64,000 bases of DNA, from contig NZ_LQOT01000024.1 of assembly GCF_002101585.1 (NCBI RefSeq), forward strand, positions 62,001 through 126,000, read 5' to 3'. This DNA is from Mycolicibacter engbaekii (GTDB lineage Bacteria; Actinomycetota; Actinomycetes; Mycobacteriales; Mycobacteriaceae). The notes below the pieces were generated by a model. It was not told the origin of the DNA and ran no database searches. It was given only the letters and a program-made list of their open reading frames with translations. The position numbers were made by a program, and so were the translations under genes. This document shows, one piece after another, positions 33,397-46,093 of the stretch (its first letter is position 1; each line of letters opens with the position of its first letter).

Positions 33397-34404
33397 TCAG
33401 TTTGTCAGCAACGACGAACGCCCCGCTGACCAGGCTGACGTCATGACATCGGCGAGCCGACTTTCCACAGCATCGTGAGCCCGGATACCGAACACGACAT
33501 CGGTCTCCAACCGCGGAGAGTGGTCCAACAGGTCGCCGATAACGTCCGCGCGGACCACCTGTTCGTGCACTGCGTCGGCCTCGACGTGCTCTGCATAGAA
33601 CGCCACGCAGGCGTCCGGTGCACCGAAGCGGCGCAATGCCGCGACGATTCGGCTCGATCCGGGCGGCGAGGTGATCTCGGTGGCGGCGAAATGTCCGGCG
33701 GCCGCGCCCCGCCAGCGACGATGAAGCCCGAACAGCGACATCAGATTCACCACTGCCAGCGATTCGGCGGGAACCACGTCGAGGTAGGCGAGGTACCCGG
33801 CATCCAGGCCGGCGGCGGTGAGCAGATCGGCGAACAGTTGCTGGTGCACCCGCGCGCCCCGTCCGGCGCCGTACTCGTCGAACTCGACCGCGACGAACGA
33901 GGCCTTGGCCTGGCCGGTGAGCCGCGGGATCACCCAGGCGTGCGGATCGCCCTCCTTGAGGTGATACAGCGAGCGGTGCACGAAGTATTCGCGGGCCTGG
34001 TCCCAGGTGCCGCGGTCGCGCAGGTACCAGGACGGCCCGGTACCGTGCAGCGGCTCCGTCGCGGCAGCGTCCATCTCGGCGCGGGCGGACGCGGACGCGG
34101 GCACGGGCCCGACATCACTGCGCACCCGGTCGAGAAATGCCCGCTCGAGTTCGGCGCGCAGCGCCAACAACGTGGCGTCCCATTCCCAGCCGGGGTCCAC
34201 GCCGGCGAAGCCCCGGTAGTGCAGCTCGTAGCAGACGTAGAGCGCCAGTTGCAGGTCGCGCGCGTAGCCGTCGACGCCGGCGGTGGGCGGCAGCGGCCCC
34301 GGCGACGTCCCGGGTGGCCGGCGCAGAAGCCGGCACACCGCCGCCGACAGGGGCCCGCACTCGAGGGGCAGGTTCGCTTCGGTCTGAATCGCTGCGGTGG
34401 GCAC
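33397..34404 (-). CDS. Haem-oxygenase-like iron-containing redox protein
   Basis: 335 residues from the GTG at 34404. The all-helical body is the haem-oxygenase-like di-metal oxidase type, with an E/H-rich core (YELHYRGFAGVDPGWEWD, VHRSLYHLKEGDPHAW, VEFDEYGAGR, FYAEHVEADAVHEQVV). These proteins bind a di-iron site and carry out oxygen-dependent reactions; the substrate is unknown. The start is inferred from the SigF promoter: the -10 is 8 bp upstream, giving a leaderless mRNA. The frame opens upstream to 34596 but that part is antisense to the neighbouring promoter. Confidence 0.78.
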   Translation of the reverse strand: MPTAAIQTEANLPLECGPLSAAVCRLLRRPPGTSPGPLPPTAGVDGYARDLQLALYVCYELHYRGFAGVDPGWEWDATLLALRAELERAFLDRVRSDVGPVPASASARAEMDAAATEPLHGTGPSWYLRDRGTWDQAREYFVHRSLYHLKEGDPHAWVIPRLTGQAKASFVAVEFDEYGAGRGARVHQQLFADLLTAAGLDAGYLAYLDVVPAESLAVVNLMSLFGLHRRWRGAAAGHFAATEITSPPGSSRIVAALRRFGAPDACVAFYAEHVEADAVHEQVVRADVIGDLLDHSPRLETDVVFGIRAHDAVESRLADVMTSAWSAGRSSLLTN

Positions 34405-34412
34405 CCTCGCGT

Positions 34413-34439
34413 GTACCCCGCGCACCCGCCTCACCAAAC
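34413..34439 (-). promoter_or_regulatory. SigF promoter for haem-oxygenase-like gene
   Basis: Minus strand GTTT (34436-34439), 17 bp, GGGTAC (34413-34418). The start codon at 34404 is 8 bp past the -10. Confidence 0.65.
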
Positions 34440-34448
34440 GGCGGTGCC

Positions 34449-34473
34449 GTTTCGCCGGTAGGACCGTGGGTAC
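34449..34473 (+). promoter_or_regulatory. SigF promoter for F420 oxidoreductase
   Basis: GTTT (34449-34452), 15 bp, GGGTAC (34468-34473). ATG 34483 is 9 bp after the -10. The -35 lies 9 bp from that of the divergent promoter. Confidence 0.75.
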
Positions 34474-34482
34474 CCCGCGAGC

Positions 34483-35469
34483 ATGACACGCTTCGGCTAC
34501 ACCCTGATGACCGAGCAGAACGGTCCCGCCGAACTGGTGCGCTGCGCGGTTGCGGCCGAGGAGCACGGCTTCGATTTCGCGGTCTGCAGCGATCACTTCT
34601 CGCCCTGGCTGGCATCACAGGGGCATGCTCCCAACGCCTGGGCGTTGCTGGGTGCGATCGCCCACGCCACCGCCCAGCTGGACCTGTACAGCTACGTGAC
34701 CTGTCCCACCATGCGTTACCACCCGGCGATCGTGGCTCAGCAGGCGGCCACCGTGCAGATCCTCGCCGAGGGCCGCTTCACCCTGGGCCTGGGCAGTGGC
34801 GAGAACCTCAACGAGCACATTGTGACCGGCCCCGGCTGGCCGAATCTCGCGCGCCGCCAAGCCATGCTCACCGAAGCGATCAAGATCATCCGCGAGCTGC
34901 TCATGGGCGAGACGGTCAACCACGACGGCGATTACTTCCACGTCGACCAGGCGCGGTTGTGGGACCTCCCCGACATTCCGGTCGCGCTGGCCGTCGCGAT
35001 GTCGGGTCCCAAGGGAGTCGAGAGGTTCGCCGCAGCCGCCGATCACCTGATCGCGGTGCAACCCGACCGCCAATTGGTGCACTCTTGGCACGCTGCCCGG
35101 CAGGGGACCGGGCTGCCCGGCGGACGCATCGTCGGGCAGTTGCCGGTGTGCTGGGATCAAGACCGCGACACGGCGGTGCAGCGTGCACACCGGCAGTTTC
35201 GCTGGTTCGGCGGCGGTTGGCCGGTCAACGCGGAGCTGCCCACCCCGGCGGCCTTCGAGGCGGCCACACGCTACGTGACGCCCCAGGACGTCGCGGCGGC
35301 GATCCCGTGCGGTCCGGATCTGGACGCGATCGTGCAGGCCGTGGGCGCCTATCGGGAAGCGGGGTTCACCGACATCGCGTTGATCCAGATCGGTGGCGAA
35401 TCCCAGGAGGCCTTCTTCAAAGAGGCTGCCGGACCGCTGTTGGCGGCGCTGCGCGACGCCGCGGCCTAG
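34483..35469 (+). CDS. F420-dependent LLM-class oxidoreductase (G6PDH-like, TIGR03557 type)
   Basis: 328 residues, TIM-barrel luciferase-like family. N-terminal FGYTLMTEQNGP with SDHFSPW (~36-42), then TLGLGSGENLNEHI (~99-112) are the F420/glucose-6-phosphate dehydrogenase-like hallmarks. It probably uses coenzyme F420 to oxidise or reduce a small substrate. Nearly leaderless transcript. Followed by the 92-residue membrane gene, which has its own SigF promoter. Confidence 0.88.
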   Translation: MTRFGYTLMTEQNGPAELVRCAVAAEEHGFDFAVCSDHFSPWLASQGHAPNAWALLGAIAHATAQLDLYSYVTCPTMRYHPAIVAQQAATVQILAEGRFTLGLGSGENLNEHIVTGPGWPNLARRQAMLTEAIKIIRELLMGETVNHDGDYFHVDQARLWDLPDIPVALAVAMSGPKGVERFAAAADHLIAVQPDRQLVHSWHAARQGTGLPGGRIVGQLPVCWDQDRDTAVQRAHRQFRWFGGGWPVNAELPTPAAFEAATRYVTPQDVAAAIPCGPDLDAIVQAVGAYREAGFTDIALIQIGGESQEAFFKEAAGPLLAALRDAAA

Positions 35470-35480
35470 GGGCCACCGGG

Positions 35481-35506
35481 GTTTCGGGGGACTGCGCTTC
35501 GGGTAC
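35481..35506 (+). promoter_or_regulatory. SigF promoter for 92-aa membrane protein
   Basis: GTTT (35481-35484), 16 bp, GGGTAC (35501-35506). ATG 35517 is 10 bp after the -10. Confidence 0.68.
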
Positions 35507-35516
35507 AGACAGTCTC

Positions 35517-35795
35517 ATGGACGACACCGAGGAAGGCATGGACCTACGGCGCACGACGCGACCGCGGACCGGACTGGTGTTCAAGGATGGCCATGAGCTG
35601 CCGGCGTTGGCCGTGCTGCTGATGGCCACGGCTGCACTGGTGGGCGCGCTGTGCGCCGCCGCCCAGCAGAACGGTGAGTGGACCCTGGGTTTCGGGATCG
35701 TCGCGCTAGTCTTGGCGATCGTCGGCTCGATCTGGTTTTACATCACCCGACACCGGGCCACCCACCCCGCCGGCGGTCACCACCGTCATCCCTAA
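35517..35795 (+). CDS. Small two-pass membrane protein
   Basis: 92 residues. A hydrophilic N-terminus is followed by two hydrophobic segments (LPALAVLLMATAALVGALCAA and GFGIVALVLAIVGSIWFY) and a His-rich tail (HPAGGHHRHP). No family recognised. The SigF promoter and near-leaderless start support it. Its last 90 bp overlap the reading of a possible minus-strand gene (35706-36062). Confidence 0.68.
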   Translation: MDDTEEGMDLRRTTRPRTGLVFKDGHELPALAVLLMATAALVGALCAAAQQNGEWTLGFGIVALVLAIVGSIWFYITRHRATHPAGGHHRHP

Positions 35796-36062
35796 AGCGC
35801 CCGCGGCGAAACGGGACACCGACTGTGCCCCGGTCTGGGCGGCGTCGAGGTGGCCTGCCCGGTGGCGGGTGCTGATTTCGCCCGAGACCGGATCCAGCGT
35901 CACCTCGGCCAGCAGCTCACCCGTCGTCGGCTTGCACACCGCCCACAGATAGCGCGTCTCGCCGGCCCACCCCAGGGCGGCCTTGGCCACGTAGTCCGGA
36001 TCCGTCTCACCGAGGTCGGCGAGGCTCGGGCGATCATCGACCCGGTCGTCAGCCCGTGGCAT
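35706..36062 (-). CDS. Possible conserved protein, upstream of sigF island edge
   Basis: 118 residues from ATG 36062. The central part (ALGWAGETRYLWAVCKPTTGELLAEVTLDPVSGEI) reads like a real globular protein, but no domain is recognised. The frame is open further upstream toward accA3 and the true start may be earlier. It overlaps the 92-residue membrane gene on the other strand by 90 bp, so one or both may end differently. It is transcribed in the same direction as accA3, 94 bp downstream. Confidence 0.4.
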   Translation of the reverse strand: MPRADDRVDDRPSLADLGETDPDYVAKAALGWAGETRYLWAVCKPTTGELLAEVTLDPVSGEISTRHRAGHLDAAQTGAQSVSRFAAGALGMTVVTAGGVGGPVSGDVKPDRADDRQD

Positions 36063-36156
36063 CCGCAGATACCACGGGCCGGCGTTGATCTCGACCGGCT
36101 CTATGTCCGGTTCCTCGCTCTTGGGCTCAGCACGGCTGTCGGACGGGGGAGGCCGG

Positions 36157-37980
<1,824 letters not shown>

Positions 37981-38039
37981 TTAAGAATGTAACTTCACAG
38001 CAGTGTAAAGCGCGACCACCCAACCTGTTCCAGGTGCCC

Positions 38040-38456
38040 CTACGCTGCGCGCAAATGCCGCTTGATGCGCGTCAACATGGCCGACATTCCGCGCAGGCGC
38101 AACGGGCTGATCAGGGCCGCCAGGCCCAGTCGCGAGGCGAAATCCTCCGGCACGGCCAAGATGACGTCGGCCGGCTGCCCGTCGAGGCCCGCCGCCCAGA
38201 TCGAGGCGAAGCCGCGCGTCGTCGGCGCCTCGGGGGGCGCGCTGAAGTACAGCCGCACCCGCTGCGGGTCGGCGGCATCGACATGCATGAACAGCGGCGA
38301 CTGGCACTCCGGTACCGGTTCCATGGCCGACTCGGCCAGGTCATCGGGCAGCTCGGGCAGCTCGTCGGCGAATTCCAGCAGCAGTCGCAGCTTGTCCTGG
38401 CCTTCGACCTCGGCGAAGTCGGAGACCACCTGCGCCAATGCCTCCGGCAGACTCAT
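38040..38456 (-). CDS. SufE-like protein
   Basis: 138 residues, family length. The sulfur-accepting Cys is in VPECQSPLF (~47-55). SufE proteins carry sulfane sulfur from cysteine desulfurase to the assembly machinery. The ATG overlaps the sseA stop (TGATG), so it is coupled with the sulfurtransferase; this is the Rv3284-Rv3283 pair of M. tuberculosis. Confidence 0.88.
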   Translation of the reverse strand: MSLPEALAQVVSDFAEVEGQDKLRLLLEFADELPELPDDLAESAMEPVPECQSPLFMHVDAADPQRVRLYFSAPPEAPTTRGFASIWAAGLDGQPADVILAVPEDFASRLGLAALISPLRLRGMSAMLTRIKRHLRAA

Positions 38457-39358
38457 CAGCCGGCTGCGGCTGCTGGTAGCGCTCCGGGCTCCGGACCGTC
38501 GACGATGGGCACGCGAACGGTGTTACCCCACTCGGTCCACGAGCCGTCGTAGTTGCGGACCCCCTCCATGCCCAGCAGGTGGGTCAGCACGAACCAGGTG
38601 TGGCTGGAGCGTTCCCCGATGCGGCAGTACGCGATCGGCTTGTCGTCGGGCTCGAGGAAGGAGTACAGCTGCTCGAGTTCCTCGCGCTTGCGGAATCGGC
38701 CGGCATCGTCGGCGGCCTTGCTCCACGGGACTGACACCGCGGTGGGGATGTGGCCGCCGCGCAGCACACCCTCCTCGGGGTATTCCGGCATGTGGGTGCG
38801 CTCGCCGGTGTACTCCTGCGGCGAGCGGACGTCGATCAGCGGTACCCGGCCGATGTGGGCCAGCACGTCGTCCTTGTAGGCCCGGATGGGAGCGTCGTTG
38901 CGGGTCACGACGGGGTAGCCGGTCGTCTGTTTCGACGGCACGTCGAGGGTGGTCTCGCGGCCCGAGGAGACCCACAGGTCGCGCCCGCCGTCGAGCAGCC
39001 GGACGTCTTCGTGACCGAACAGGGTGAAGACCCACAACGCGTAGGCGGCCCACCAGTTGGACTTGTCGCCGTAGATGACCACGGTGTCGTCGCGGGAGAT
39101 GCCCTTGCGGTTCATCAGGTCGGCGAACTGCTCACCGGTGATGTAGTCGCGGACCGGGGAATCGTTGAGATCGGTAACCCAGTCGATCTTGACGGCGGTC
39201 GGGATGTGGCCGATGTCGTAGAGCAACACGTCCTCGTCGGACTCCACCACGACGAGGCCCGGCCTGCCGAGATTGCCCGCGAGCCAATCGGCTGTCACCA
39301 GCCGTTCGGGGTGGGCGTAGGACTGCAGGGCGGGCGCGGGATCGGCAGGAACTGGCAC
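38456..39358 (-). CDS. sseA: Thiosulfate sulfurtransferase (rhodanese) SseA
   Basis: 300 residues from the GTG at 39358. Two rhodanese domains: the N-terminal is inactive (~15-140, with [11 protein letters not shown] at the active loop), the C-terminal active (~160-290) with the catalytic Cys in [13 protein letters not shown]. It transfers sulfur from thiosulfate or mercaptopyruvate. Co-transcribed with the SufE-like gene. Immediately upstream is the perfect palindrome at 39399-39456. Confidence 0.93.
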   Translation of the reverse strand: MPVPADPAPALQSYAHPERLVTADWLAGNLGRPGLVVVESDEDVLLYDIGHIPTAVKIDWVTDLNDSPVRDYITGEQFADLMNRKGISRDDTVVIYGDKSNWWAAYALWVFTLFGHEDVRLLDGGRDLWVSSGRETTLDVPSKQTTGYPVVTRNDAPIRAYKDDVLAHIGRVPLIDVRSPQEYTGERTHMPEYPEEGVLRGGHIPTAVSVPWSKAADDAGRFRKREELEQLYSFLEPDDKPIAYCRIGERSSHTWFVLTHLLGMEGVRNYDGSWTEWGNTVRVPIVDGPEPGALPAAAAG

Positions 39359-39398
39359 GATGCCGAGCCTACCGCGTTGCTTTGCTGTGGCCAGCGCA

Positions 39399-39456
39399 CC
39401 GAGTGTGAACTGGGGGCGGAAATCAGGTGGGAATCCCGCCCCCAGTTCACACTCGG
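39399..39456. repeat. Palindromic intergenic repeat, copy 1
   Basis: A 21-bp perfect inverted repeat (39399-39419 with 39436-39456; each arm begins CCGAGTGTGAACTGG) and a 16-nt loop. A degenerate copy lies at 40320-40377. It covers the stop of the DUF559 gene and could act as its terminator; related sequences may be dispersed in the genome. Confidence 0.65.
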
Positions 39457-40286
39457 CGGGCTCGTGCTTCCCCCACCCGGCCGACGATTCCGCCGACGGT
39501 GTCGTCCTTGGTGATGCGCACGTCGATCCAGCCCATCTCGGCCAGCGCCTCGGCACGACGAATGTCGTGGTTGAACTGCCTGACGCTCAGACGGTGATGG
39601 TCGCCCTCGTAGTCGACACCGACTTTGATCTCCTCCCAACCCATGTCGACGACCGCGATCAGCGTGCGGTATTCGCCGTAGACCGGGATCTGGGTGGTGG
39701 GCCGGGGGAAGCCGGCTCTGATCAACAGCAGGCGCAGCCAGGTCTCCCTGGGCGACTCGGCCCCCGGATCGACCAGTCCGATGGCGGCACGGGCGTGCCG
39801 GATGCCCCGATGCCCCGGGTAGCGCTGGGCGAACAGTTCGATGTCGGCCACTTTCAATCTGGTCGAGCGGGCCAGCGCGTCGATCGTGGCGACGGCCGCA
39901 TCCAGCCGGTAGCGCGACGCGATGTCGAACGCGGTGCGCAGCGGCGTCGTCACCGGTATGCCGCCGACCGCGGTGACCTCGTCTGAGGCGAGTTCGTCAG
40001 CCCACGTCCTGATGCCCGGCGGCGGACGGCGGTTGGCGTAGTGCAGCTCGGCCGGGTAACCCGCGTCGAGCCACTTCGCGCCGTGCAGCGCCGCCGCCGA
40101 GCGGCCGGCCGGCACGGCGCGCCGCCGCGACCACAGCCAGGCGGCCTGCGCACGGTTCACCGGTGTGAGGGGCTTGCCCGCGGGCAGGTACACGCCCGGA
40201 TAGACGACGCGGTGCCGGCTGCGCAGTGCGTGCCGGGTCAACCGGCCGGCTGCGAGGGCCTCACTGCCGAGGAAGGGCTCGTCCAT
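39447..40286 (-). CDS. DUF559/AbiEi-like mycobacterial protein
   Basis: 279 residues. The C-terminal domain is a DUF559-type nuclease-like fold ([17 protein letters not shown] with D/E residues; [16 protein letters not shown]). The N-terminal part resembles AbiEi-type DNA-binding antitoxins ([21 protein letters not shown]). This is a common mycobacterial family of unknown role; I see no partner toxin. It is flanked on both sides by the same palindrome type. It is not part of the M. tuberculosis order as I remember it, so it may have been inserted. Confidence 0.75.
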   Translation of the reverse strand: MDEPFLGSEALAAGRLTRHALRSRHRVVYPGVYLPAGKPLTPVNRAQAAWLWSRRRAVPAGRSAAALHGAKWLDAGYPAELHYANRRPPPGIRTWADELASDEVTAVGGIPVTTPLRTAFDIASRYRLDAAVATIDALARSTRLKVADIELFAQRYPGHRGIRHARAAIGLVDPGAESPRETWLRLLLIRAGFPRPTTQIPVYGEYRTLIAVVDMGWEEIKVGVDYEGDHHRLSVRQFNHDIRRAEALAEMGWIDVRITKDDTVGGIVGRVGEARARRV

Positions 40287-40319
40287 GACGAGAGCCTGCC
40301 GAACAGCACCGACAGTGCA

Positions 40320-40377
40320 CCGAGTGTGAAGTGGTGGCGGGAATCCGGCGGGAATCCCGCCCGGAGTTCACGCTCGG
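40320..40377. repeat. Palindromic intergenic repeat, degenerate copy 2
   Basis: CCGAGTGTGAA arm (from 40320) facing a TTCACGCTCGG arm (ending ~40377), 17 of 22 positions paired. Same consensus as copy 1. It lies at the maf stop. Confidence 0.55.
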
Positions 40378-41015
40378 CGAGCGGGGTTGGTCGCCCACAG
40401 CTCGGCGACCGAGAGGCCGGCGTGACGCAACAGCCGGCGCACCATCGGCAGGCTGATGCCGATGACGCTGGAGGGGTCGCCGTCGACACCGTCGACGAAC
40501 CAGCCCCCCAGACCGTCCAGGGTGAATCCGCCGGCCACCCGCAGCGGCTCCCCGCTGGCCAGGTAGGCCTCCAGGTCGTCGTCATCGGGGCAACCGAATC
40601 GCACCGTGGTGACAGCGGTTTCGGTGATCTGATGGGTGATCACGTTGTCACGCAGCCGGATCAGGCTGTGACCGGTGTGCAGCTGGCCGGACTTGCCGGC
40701 CATCGCGCGCCAGCGAATGCGGGCCTGCTCGACCGTCGGCGGCTTGCCGCACAGCTTGCCGTCGATGTAGAGCATCGAATCGCAGCCGATCACAACGCAA
40801 TCGGCGCTTACCGGGGGCTGAAGAACAGCGGCCACCTGCTCGGCTTTGGCGGCGGCCAAGGCGCCGGTGACCGCAGCCGGGCCGGCGTCCTCGGGCAGAC
40901 TTGCCATGACGGCGTCCTCATCGACACCGGAGACCACCACCAGGGGGTCGATTCCAGCGCCGCGCAGCACGGCCAGCCGGCCAGCGGAGGCCGAACCGAG
41001 AACCAGCCGCGTCAC
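40368..41015 (-). CDS. maf: Maf-family nucleotide pyrophosphatase
   Basis: 215 residues from the GTG at 41015. [19 protein letters not shown] is the N-terminal phosphate-binding motif; [14 protein letters not shown] is the central active-site region; [27 protein letters not shown] closes the fold. Maf enzymes hydrolyse non-canonical nucleoside triphosphates. The start lies 7 bp after the accE5 stop. Confidence 0.9.
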   Translation of the reverse strand: MTRLVLGSASAGRLAVLRGAGIDPLVVVSGVDEDAVMASLPEDAGPAAVTGALAAAKAEQVAAVLQPPVSADCVVIGCDSMLYIDGKLCGKPPTVEQARIRWRAMAGKSGQLHTGHSLIRLRDNVITHQITETAVTTVRFGCPDDDDLEAYLASGEPLRVAGGFTLDGLGGWFVDGVDGDPSSVIGISLPMVRRLLRHAGLSVAELWATNPARRA

Positions 41016-41022
41016 CGGTGTG

Positions 41023-42980
<1,958 letters not shown>

Positions 42981-43988
42981 CTAGGCAAAGAGCCCGCCGG
43001 GGGCGCCGGCTTCGCGGACCGGTGGCGGGGGCGCGATGTCCGGCCGCCGCTGCGCCGCGCCGAGGGTGACTTCCTTGACGAAGTCGCCGATGTAGCCGAT
43101 GGCCCGGCGTCCCTCGGGCAGCACGTCGGCGGCCAGCGGGAAGTCGTGCACCTGGCCTTCCCACAGGTGCAGGTCGCAACGCACCCCCGCGGCATCCAGG
43201 CGCTGCTCCATCACCTCGGCGTCGGGAAGCAGCAGTTCGTCCATGCTGGCGTGAATGGTGACCGGCGGCAGTGCCGACAGGTCGGCGTCGATCGGCGACA
43301 AGGCCCGCGCGCGCTGCAGGTAACGGGTGAACGCCGTGAGTGCCTCGCACGGAAACATCGCACAGCGCTGGGCATTGCGGTGCGCCAGCTTCGCGGTGGG
43401 GTCCGCGTCGGTGAACGGTGAGACGGTCGCCACGCCCGCAGGAGTCAACAGCTGCGTCTGCACGGCGGTCAGCGCGGTCAGGAATGCCAGATAGCCGCCG
43501 GCGGAGTCCCCGGCGACCACGATCTGCTCCGGGTCGTAGCCGTGGCGCAGCAACCAGCGCAAGCCGTTCAGGCCGTCGTCGATCGCGTCGGCAATCCGGT
43601 GTTGCGGAAGCATCCGGTAGCCGACGTTGAGCACCGTCGCATCCGCCGCTCGCGACAATCGGGCGACCAGCGTGCGATGGGTGTTGAGTCCGCAGGTCAA
43701 AAACGCGCCCCCGTGCAGATACAGGATGGCCCGCTGGTCGGAGACGTCGTGGGCGCGAACCTGCTCGGCGGCGCAGTGGCCGAGGGCGAAGCGCTCCACT
43801 CGCGCTGAGGGCGGCCGCGGCACCACCCCAGCCAGGCGGTCCACCGAAGCGAGCGGCCACCCCAGGTCGGGTTGCAGCGCCCACACGCGCACCAGATTCT
43901 TCACCACAAACCGGCTGGCCAGCGACACCGCGACCGACTGGGCGCTGTGACGGTGGTGAACACGCCGCGTCAAACCCCTGGTGACCAT
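42981..43988 (-). CDS. Alpha/beta hydrolase (HSL-like esterase)
   Basis: 335 residues. Oxyanion motif YLHGGAFLTC (~88-97), nucleophile elbow GDSAGGYL (~166-173), a late Asp and the His in VHDFPLA. It is a hormone-sensitive-lipase type carboxylesterase acting on short or medium esters or lipids, cytoplasmic as judged by no signal peptide. GAGGAGGTGATCGA before the ATG gives a strong start. It could be co-transcribed into accD5. Confidence 0.87.
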   Translation of the reverse strand: MVTRGLTRRVHHRHSAQSVAVSLASRFVVKNLVRVWALQPDLGWPLASVDRLAGVVPRPPSARVERFALGHCAAEQVRAHDVSDQRAILYLHGGAFLTCGLNTHRTLVARLSRAADATVLNVGYRMLPQHRIADAIDDGLNGLRWLLRHGYDPEQIVVAGDSAGGYLAFLTALTAVQTQLLTPAGVATVSPFTDADPTAKLAHRNAQRCAMFPCEALTAFTRYLQRARALSPIDADLSALPPVTIHASMDELLLPDAEVMEQRLDAAGVRCDLHLWEGQVHDFPLAADVLPEGRRAIGYIGDFVKEVTLGAAQRRPDIAPPPPVREAGAPGGLFA

Positions 43989-44074
43989 TCGATCACCTCC
44001 TCCACCTGGCCGCTTACCCGCGAACCGGGCGTTTCAACCGGTGTGGCCGGGGAGCTGGTGGCTAAGCTGGCGCA

Positions 44075-44887
44075 ATGAGTTCTCCGCCCCGGCCGCCGCT
44101 GGACGCGACGGTGTTGCGGGCGGGCCTGACCACGCCCAACGGCCCGTGGCGTGTCGTGGATGTCGTCGACAGCACGGGTTCCACCAACGCCGATCTGTTG
44201 GCGCGCGCGGCCGCCGGGGAAGACATCGACGGGGCCGTGCTGCTGGCCGAGCACCAGACCGCCGGTCGTGGGCGGCACGGTCGGCACTGGAGCACCCCGG
44301 CGCACAGCCAGCTCGCGCTGTCGGTGGGCGTTGCCGCAAACACCGTGCCCACATCCGGCTGGGGGTGGCTGCCCCTGGCCACCGGGGTTGCGGTGGCCGA
44401 TGCCATCGCCGACGTCGCGGGCCTGCGCGTCGGCCTCAAGTGGCCCAACGACGTCATCGTGGGGGAGGGCAAGCTGGCCGGCATCCTGGCCGAAGTGGCC
44501 GCGCCCCAGCAGCTGATCGTGGTGGGTCTCGGACTCAACGTGACCATGACGGCGCAGGAAGCGCCGGAGCCGACGGCGGTGTCGCTGGCCATGCTCGGTG
44601 CCCCGGTAGTCGATCGAAACATTGTGGCCACCAAGGTCCTTCGTAACCTGGCGGATCGGATCGCGGCCTGGCGTGCGGCCGGTGGCGCCGACGACGCGCT
44701 GCTGTCGGATTACCGGCGGCACAGCTGCACGCTGGGCGCCAAGGTGCGCGCCGACATACCCGGTGGCCGGCGCGTGGAGGGACTGGCCGAATCCATCGAT
44801 GACACGGGGCGCCTGGTCATCGACACCGGCGATGGCACCGTCACCGTCTCTGCCGGCGACGTCACCCGGCTGCGGCCCAACGAATAG
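44075..44887 (+). CDS. birA: Biotin-protein ligase BirA
   Basis: 270 residues, ligase without N-terminal DNA-binding domain, as in mycobacteria. The biotin/ATP motif TAGRGRHGRHW (~66-76) and KWPNDVIVGEGKLAGIL (~126-142) are complete. It makes biotinyl-AMP and attaches biotin to AccA3 Lys ~562 in this window. Divergent from the hydrolase gene; 8 bp upstream of the PH-domain gene. Confidence 0.95.
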   Translation: MSSPPRPPLDATVLRAGLTTPNGPWRVVDVVDSTGSTNADLLARAAAGEDIDGAVLLAEHQTAGRGRHGRHWSTPAHSQLALSVGVAANTVPTSGWGWLPLATGVAVADAIADVAGLRVGLKWPNDVIVGEGKLAGILAEVAAPQQLIVVGLGLNVTMTAQEAPEPTAVSLAMLGAPVVDRNIVATKVLRNLADRIAAWRAAGGADDALLSDYRRHSCTLGAKVRADIPGGRRVEGLAESIDDTGRLVIDTGDGTVTVSAGDVTRLRPNE

Positions 44888-44895
44888 GGCTGCCA

Positions 44896-45405
44896 GTGGG
44901 TTATCCGGAAAGCGTGCTCGCCGCCGATGAGCACGTCGTGTTGCACCGGCACCCGCACGTCAAGCGCCTGATTGCGCCGGTGCTGGTGCTGCTGCTGGCC
45001 ACGGCCTGCGCGGCGTTCGCCGCCGGTCTGATCAACCCGCTGGCCTGGGATCCGACCGCCAAGAACGTCGTGTTCGCAGTGATCTGGGCGATCTGGCTGG
45101 TGGTGGTCGGTTGGCTGACGCTCTGGCCGTTCTTGAGCTGGCTGACCACGCATTTCGTGGTCACCGACCGGCGGGTGATGTTCCGCCACGGATTGCTGAC
45201 CCGCAGCGGCATCGACATCGCGCTGGCGCGGATCAACAGTGTGGAGTTCGTCCACGGGTTCATCGACCGGATCCTGCGGACCGGCACGCTGATCATCGAG
45301 TCGGCGTCACAGGAGCCGTTGGAGTTCTATGACATTCCGCGCGTGGAGCAGGTGCACACGCTGCTCTATCACGAAGTCTTCGACAGGCCGTCCGCCGGCG
45401 GTTGA
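44896..45405 (+). CDS. PH-domain (DUF304-type) membrane protein
   Basis: 169 residues. Two hydrophobic segments (~24-48, ~55-80) followed by a bacterial PH domain (VVTDRRVMFRHGLLTRSGIDIALARINSVEF, ~86-116). GTG start after birA, which fits Rv3278c in M. tuberculosis. Role unknown; such proteins sit in the membrane and may organise envelope functions. Its 3' end overlaps the convergent GtrA gene by 37 bp. Confidence 0.8.
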   Translation: MGYPESVLAADEHVVLHRHPHVKRLIAPVLVLLLATACAAFAAGLINPLAWDPTAKNVVFAVIWAIWLVVVGWLTLWPFLSWLTTHFVVTDRRVMFRHGLLTRSGIDIALARINSVEFVHGFIDRILRTGTLIIESASQEPLEFYDIPRVEQVHTLLYHEVFDRPSAGG

Positions 45406-46019
45406 TGACGACGGGCCGGGCGCCTGAACAAGGTCACCACGCCGGTGTCCCCGCCGGCCTCCAGCGAGTCCTCGATCGCCTCGGCGAGCGCGCCGGTCTG
45501 CAGCGTGGCGTCCAGCGCGGCTTCGGAACTGCGGGCGAACTCGTCGGGAAAGACCCAGCGGCGAAATGCCCAGAACCGGAACGCCATCTGCAGCAGGTTG
45601 CCGATGATGTAGGCCGAGAAGAAGTCTGACAGGTTCTCGACGGTCAACGAAACCATGGGCGCTCGCAGCCCGAGCACGTAACTGGAGAACCACAGCGGGG
45701 CCATAGACAACAGCACACCGACGCCGCTGACGCCGAAGAACAGCAGGGCCTCGTGGTGGCGTTCCCGGCCACCCCGGTCCTTGAAGCTCCACTCCCGGTT
45801 GAGGATGTAGGAGGCGATCACCGCGACGATCCCGGAGATGACCTTGGCGGTGACGGGCTTGGGAGACAGGATCGTCAGCTTGAGCGTGTAGAACAACGCC
45901 GAGTCGATGACGAATGTGGTTGCCCCGACGATGGCGAACTTGATCAACTCGTGATGGCGTTCGGCCAGCGGGCGGATCACCCGCGGCAGGCGGGCGATGG
46001 TGGCGTCGGTAAAAGACAC
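45369..46019 (-). CDS. GtrA-family membrane protein
   Basis: 216 residues from the GTG at 46019. Four hydrophobic segments in the GtrA pattern (FAIVGATTFVIDSALFYTL, VISGIVAVIASYILN, FFGVSGVGVLLSMAPLWF, FSAYIIGNLLQMAFRFW). GtrA proteins are thought to flip polyprenyl-linked sugars; in mycobacteria the Rv3277 protein is this relative. The C-terminal ~45 residues are hydrophilic. A TTG one codon earlier is possible. Confidence 0.83.
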   Translation of the reverse strand: MSFTDATIARLPRVIRPLAERHHELIKFAIVGATTFVIDSALFYTLKLTILSPKPVTAKVISGIVAVIASYILNREWSFKDRGGRERHHEALLFFGVSGVGVLLSMAPLWFSSYVLGLRAPMVSLTVENLSDFFSAYIIGNLLQMAFRFWAFRRWVFPDEFARSSEAALDATLQTGALAEAIEDSLEAGGDTGVVTLFRRPARRHQPPADGLSKTS

Positions 46020-46093
46020 AAGTTGCCAGTGTACGGACTCGGCACCCTTCCCACCTAACGACTGCGTAACGACCCTGGGGCGCCCAGGTGGCC

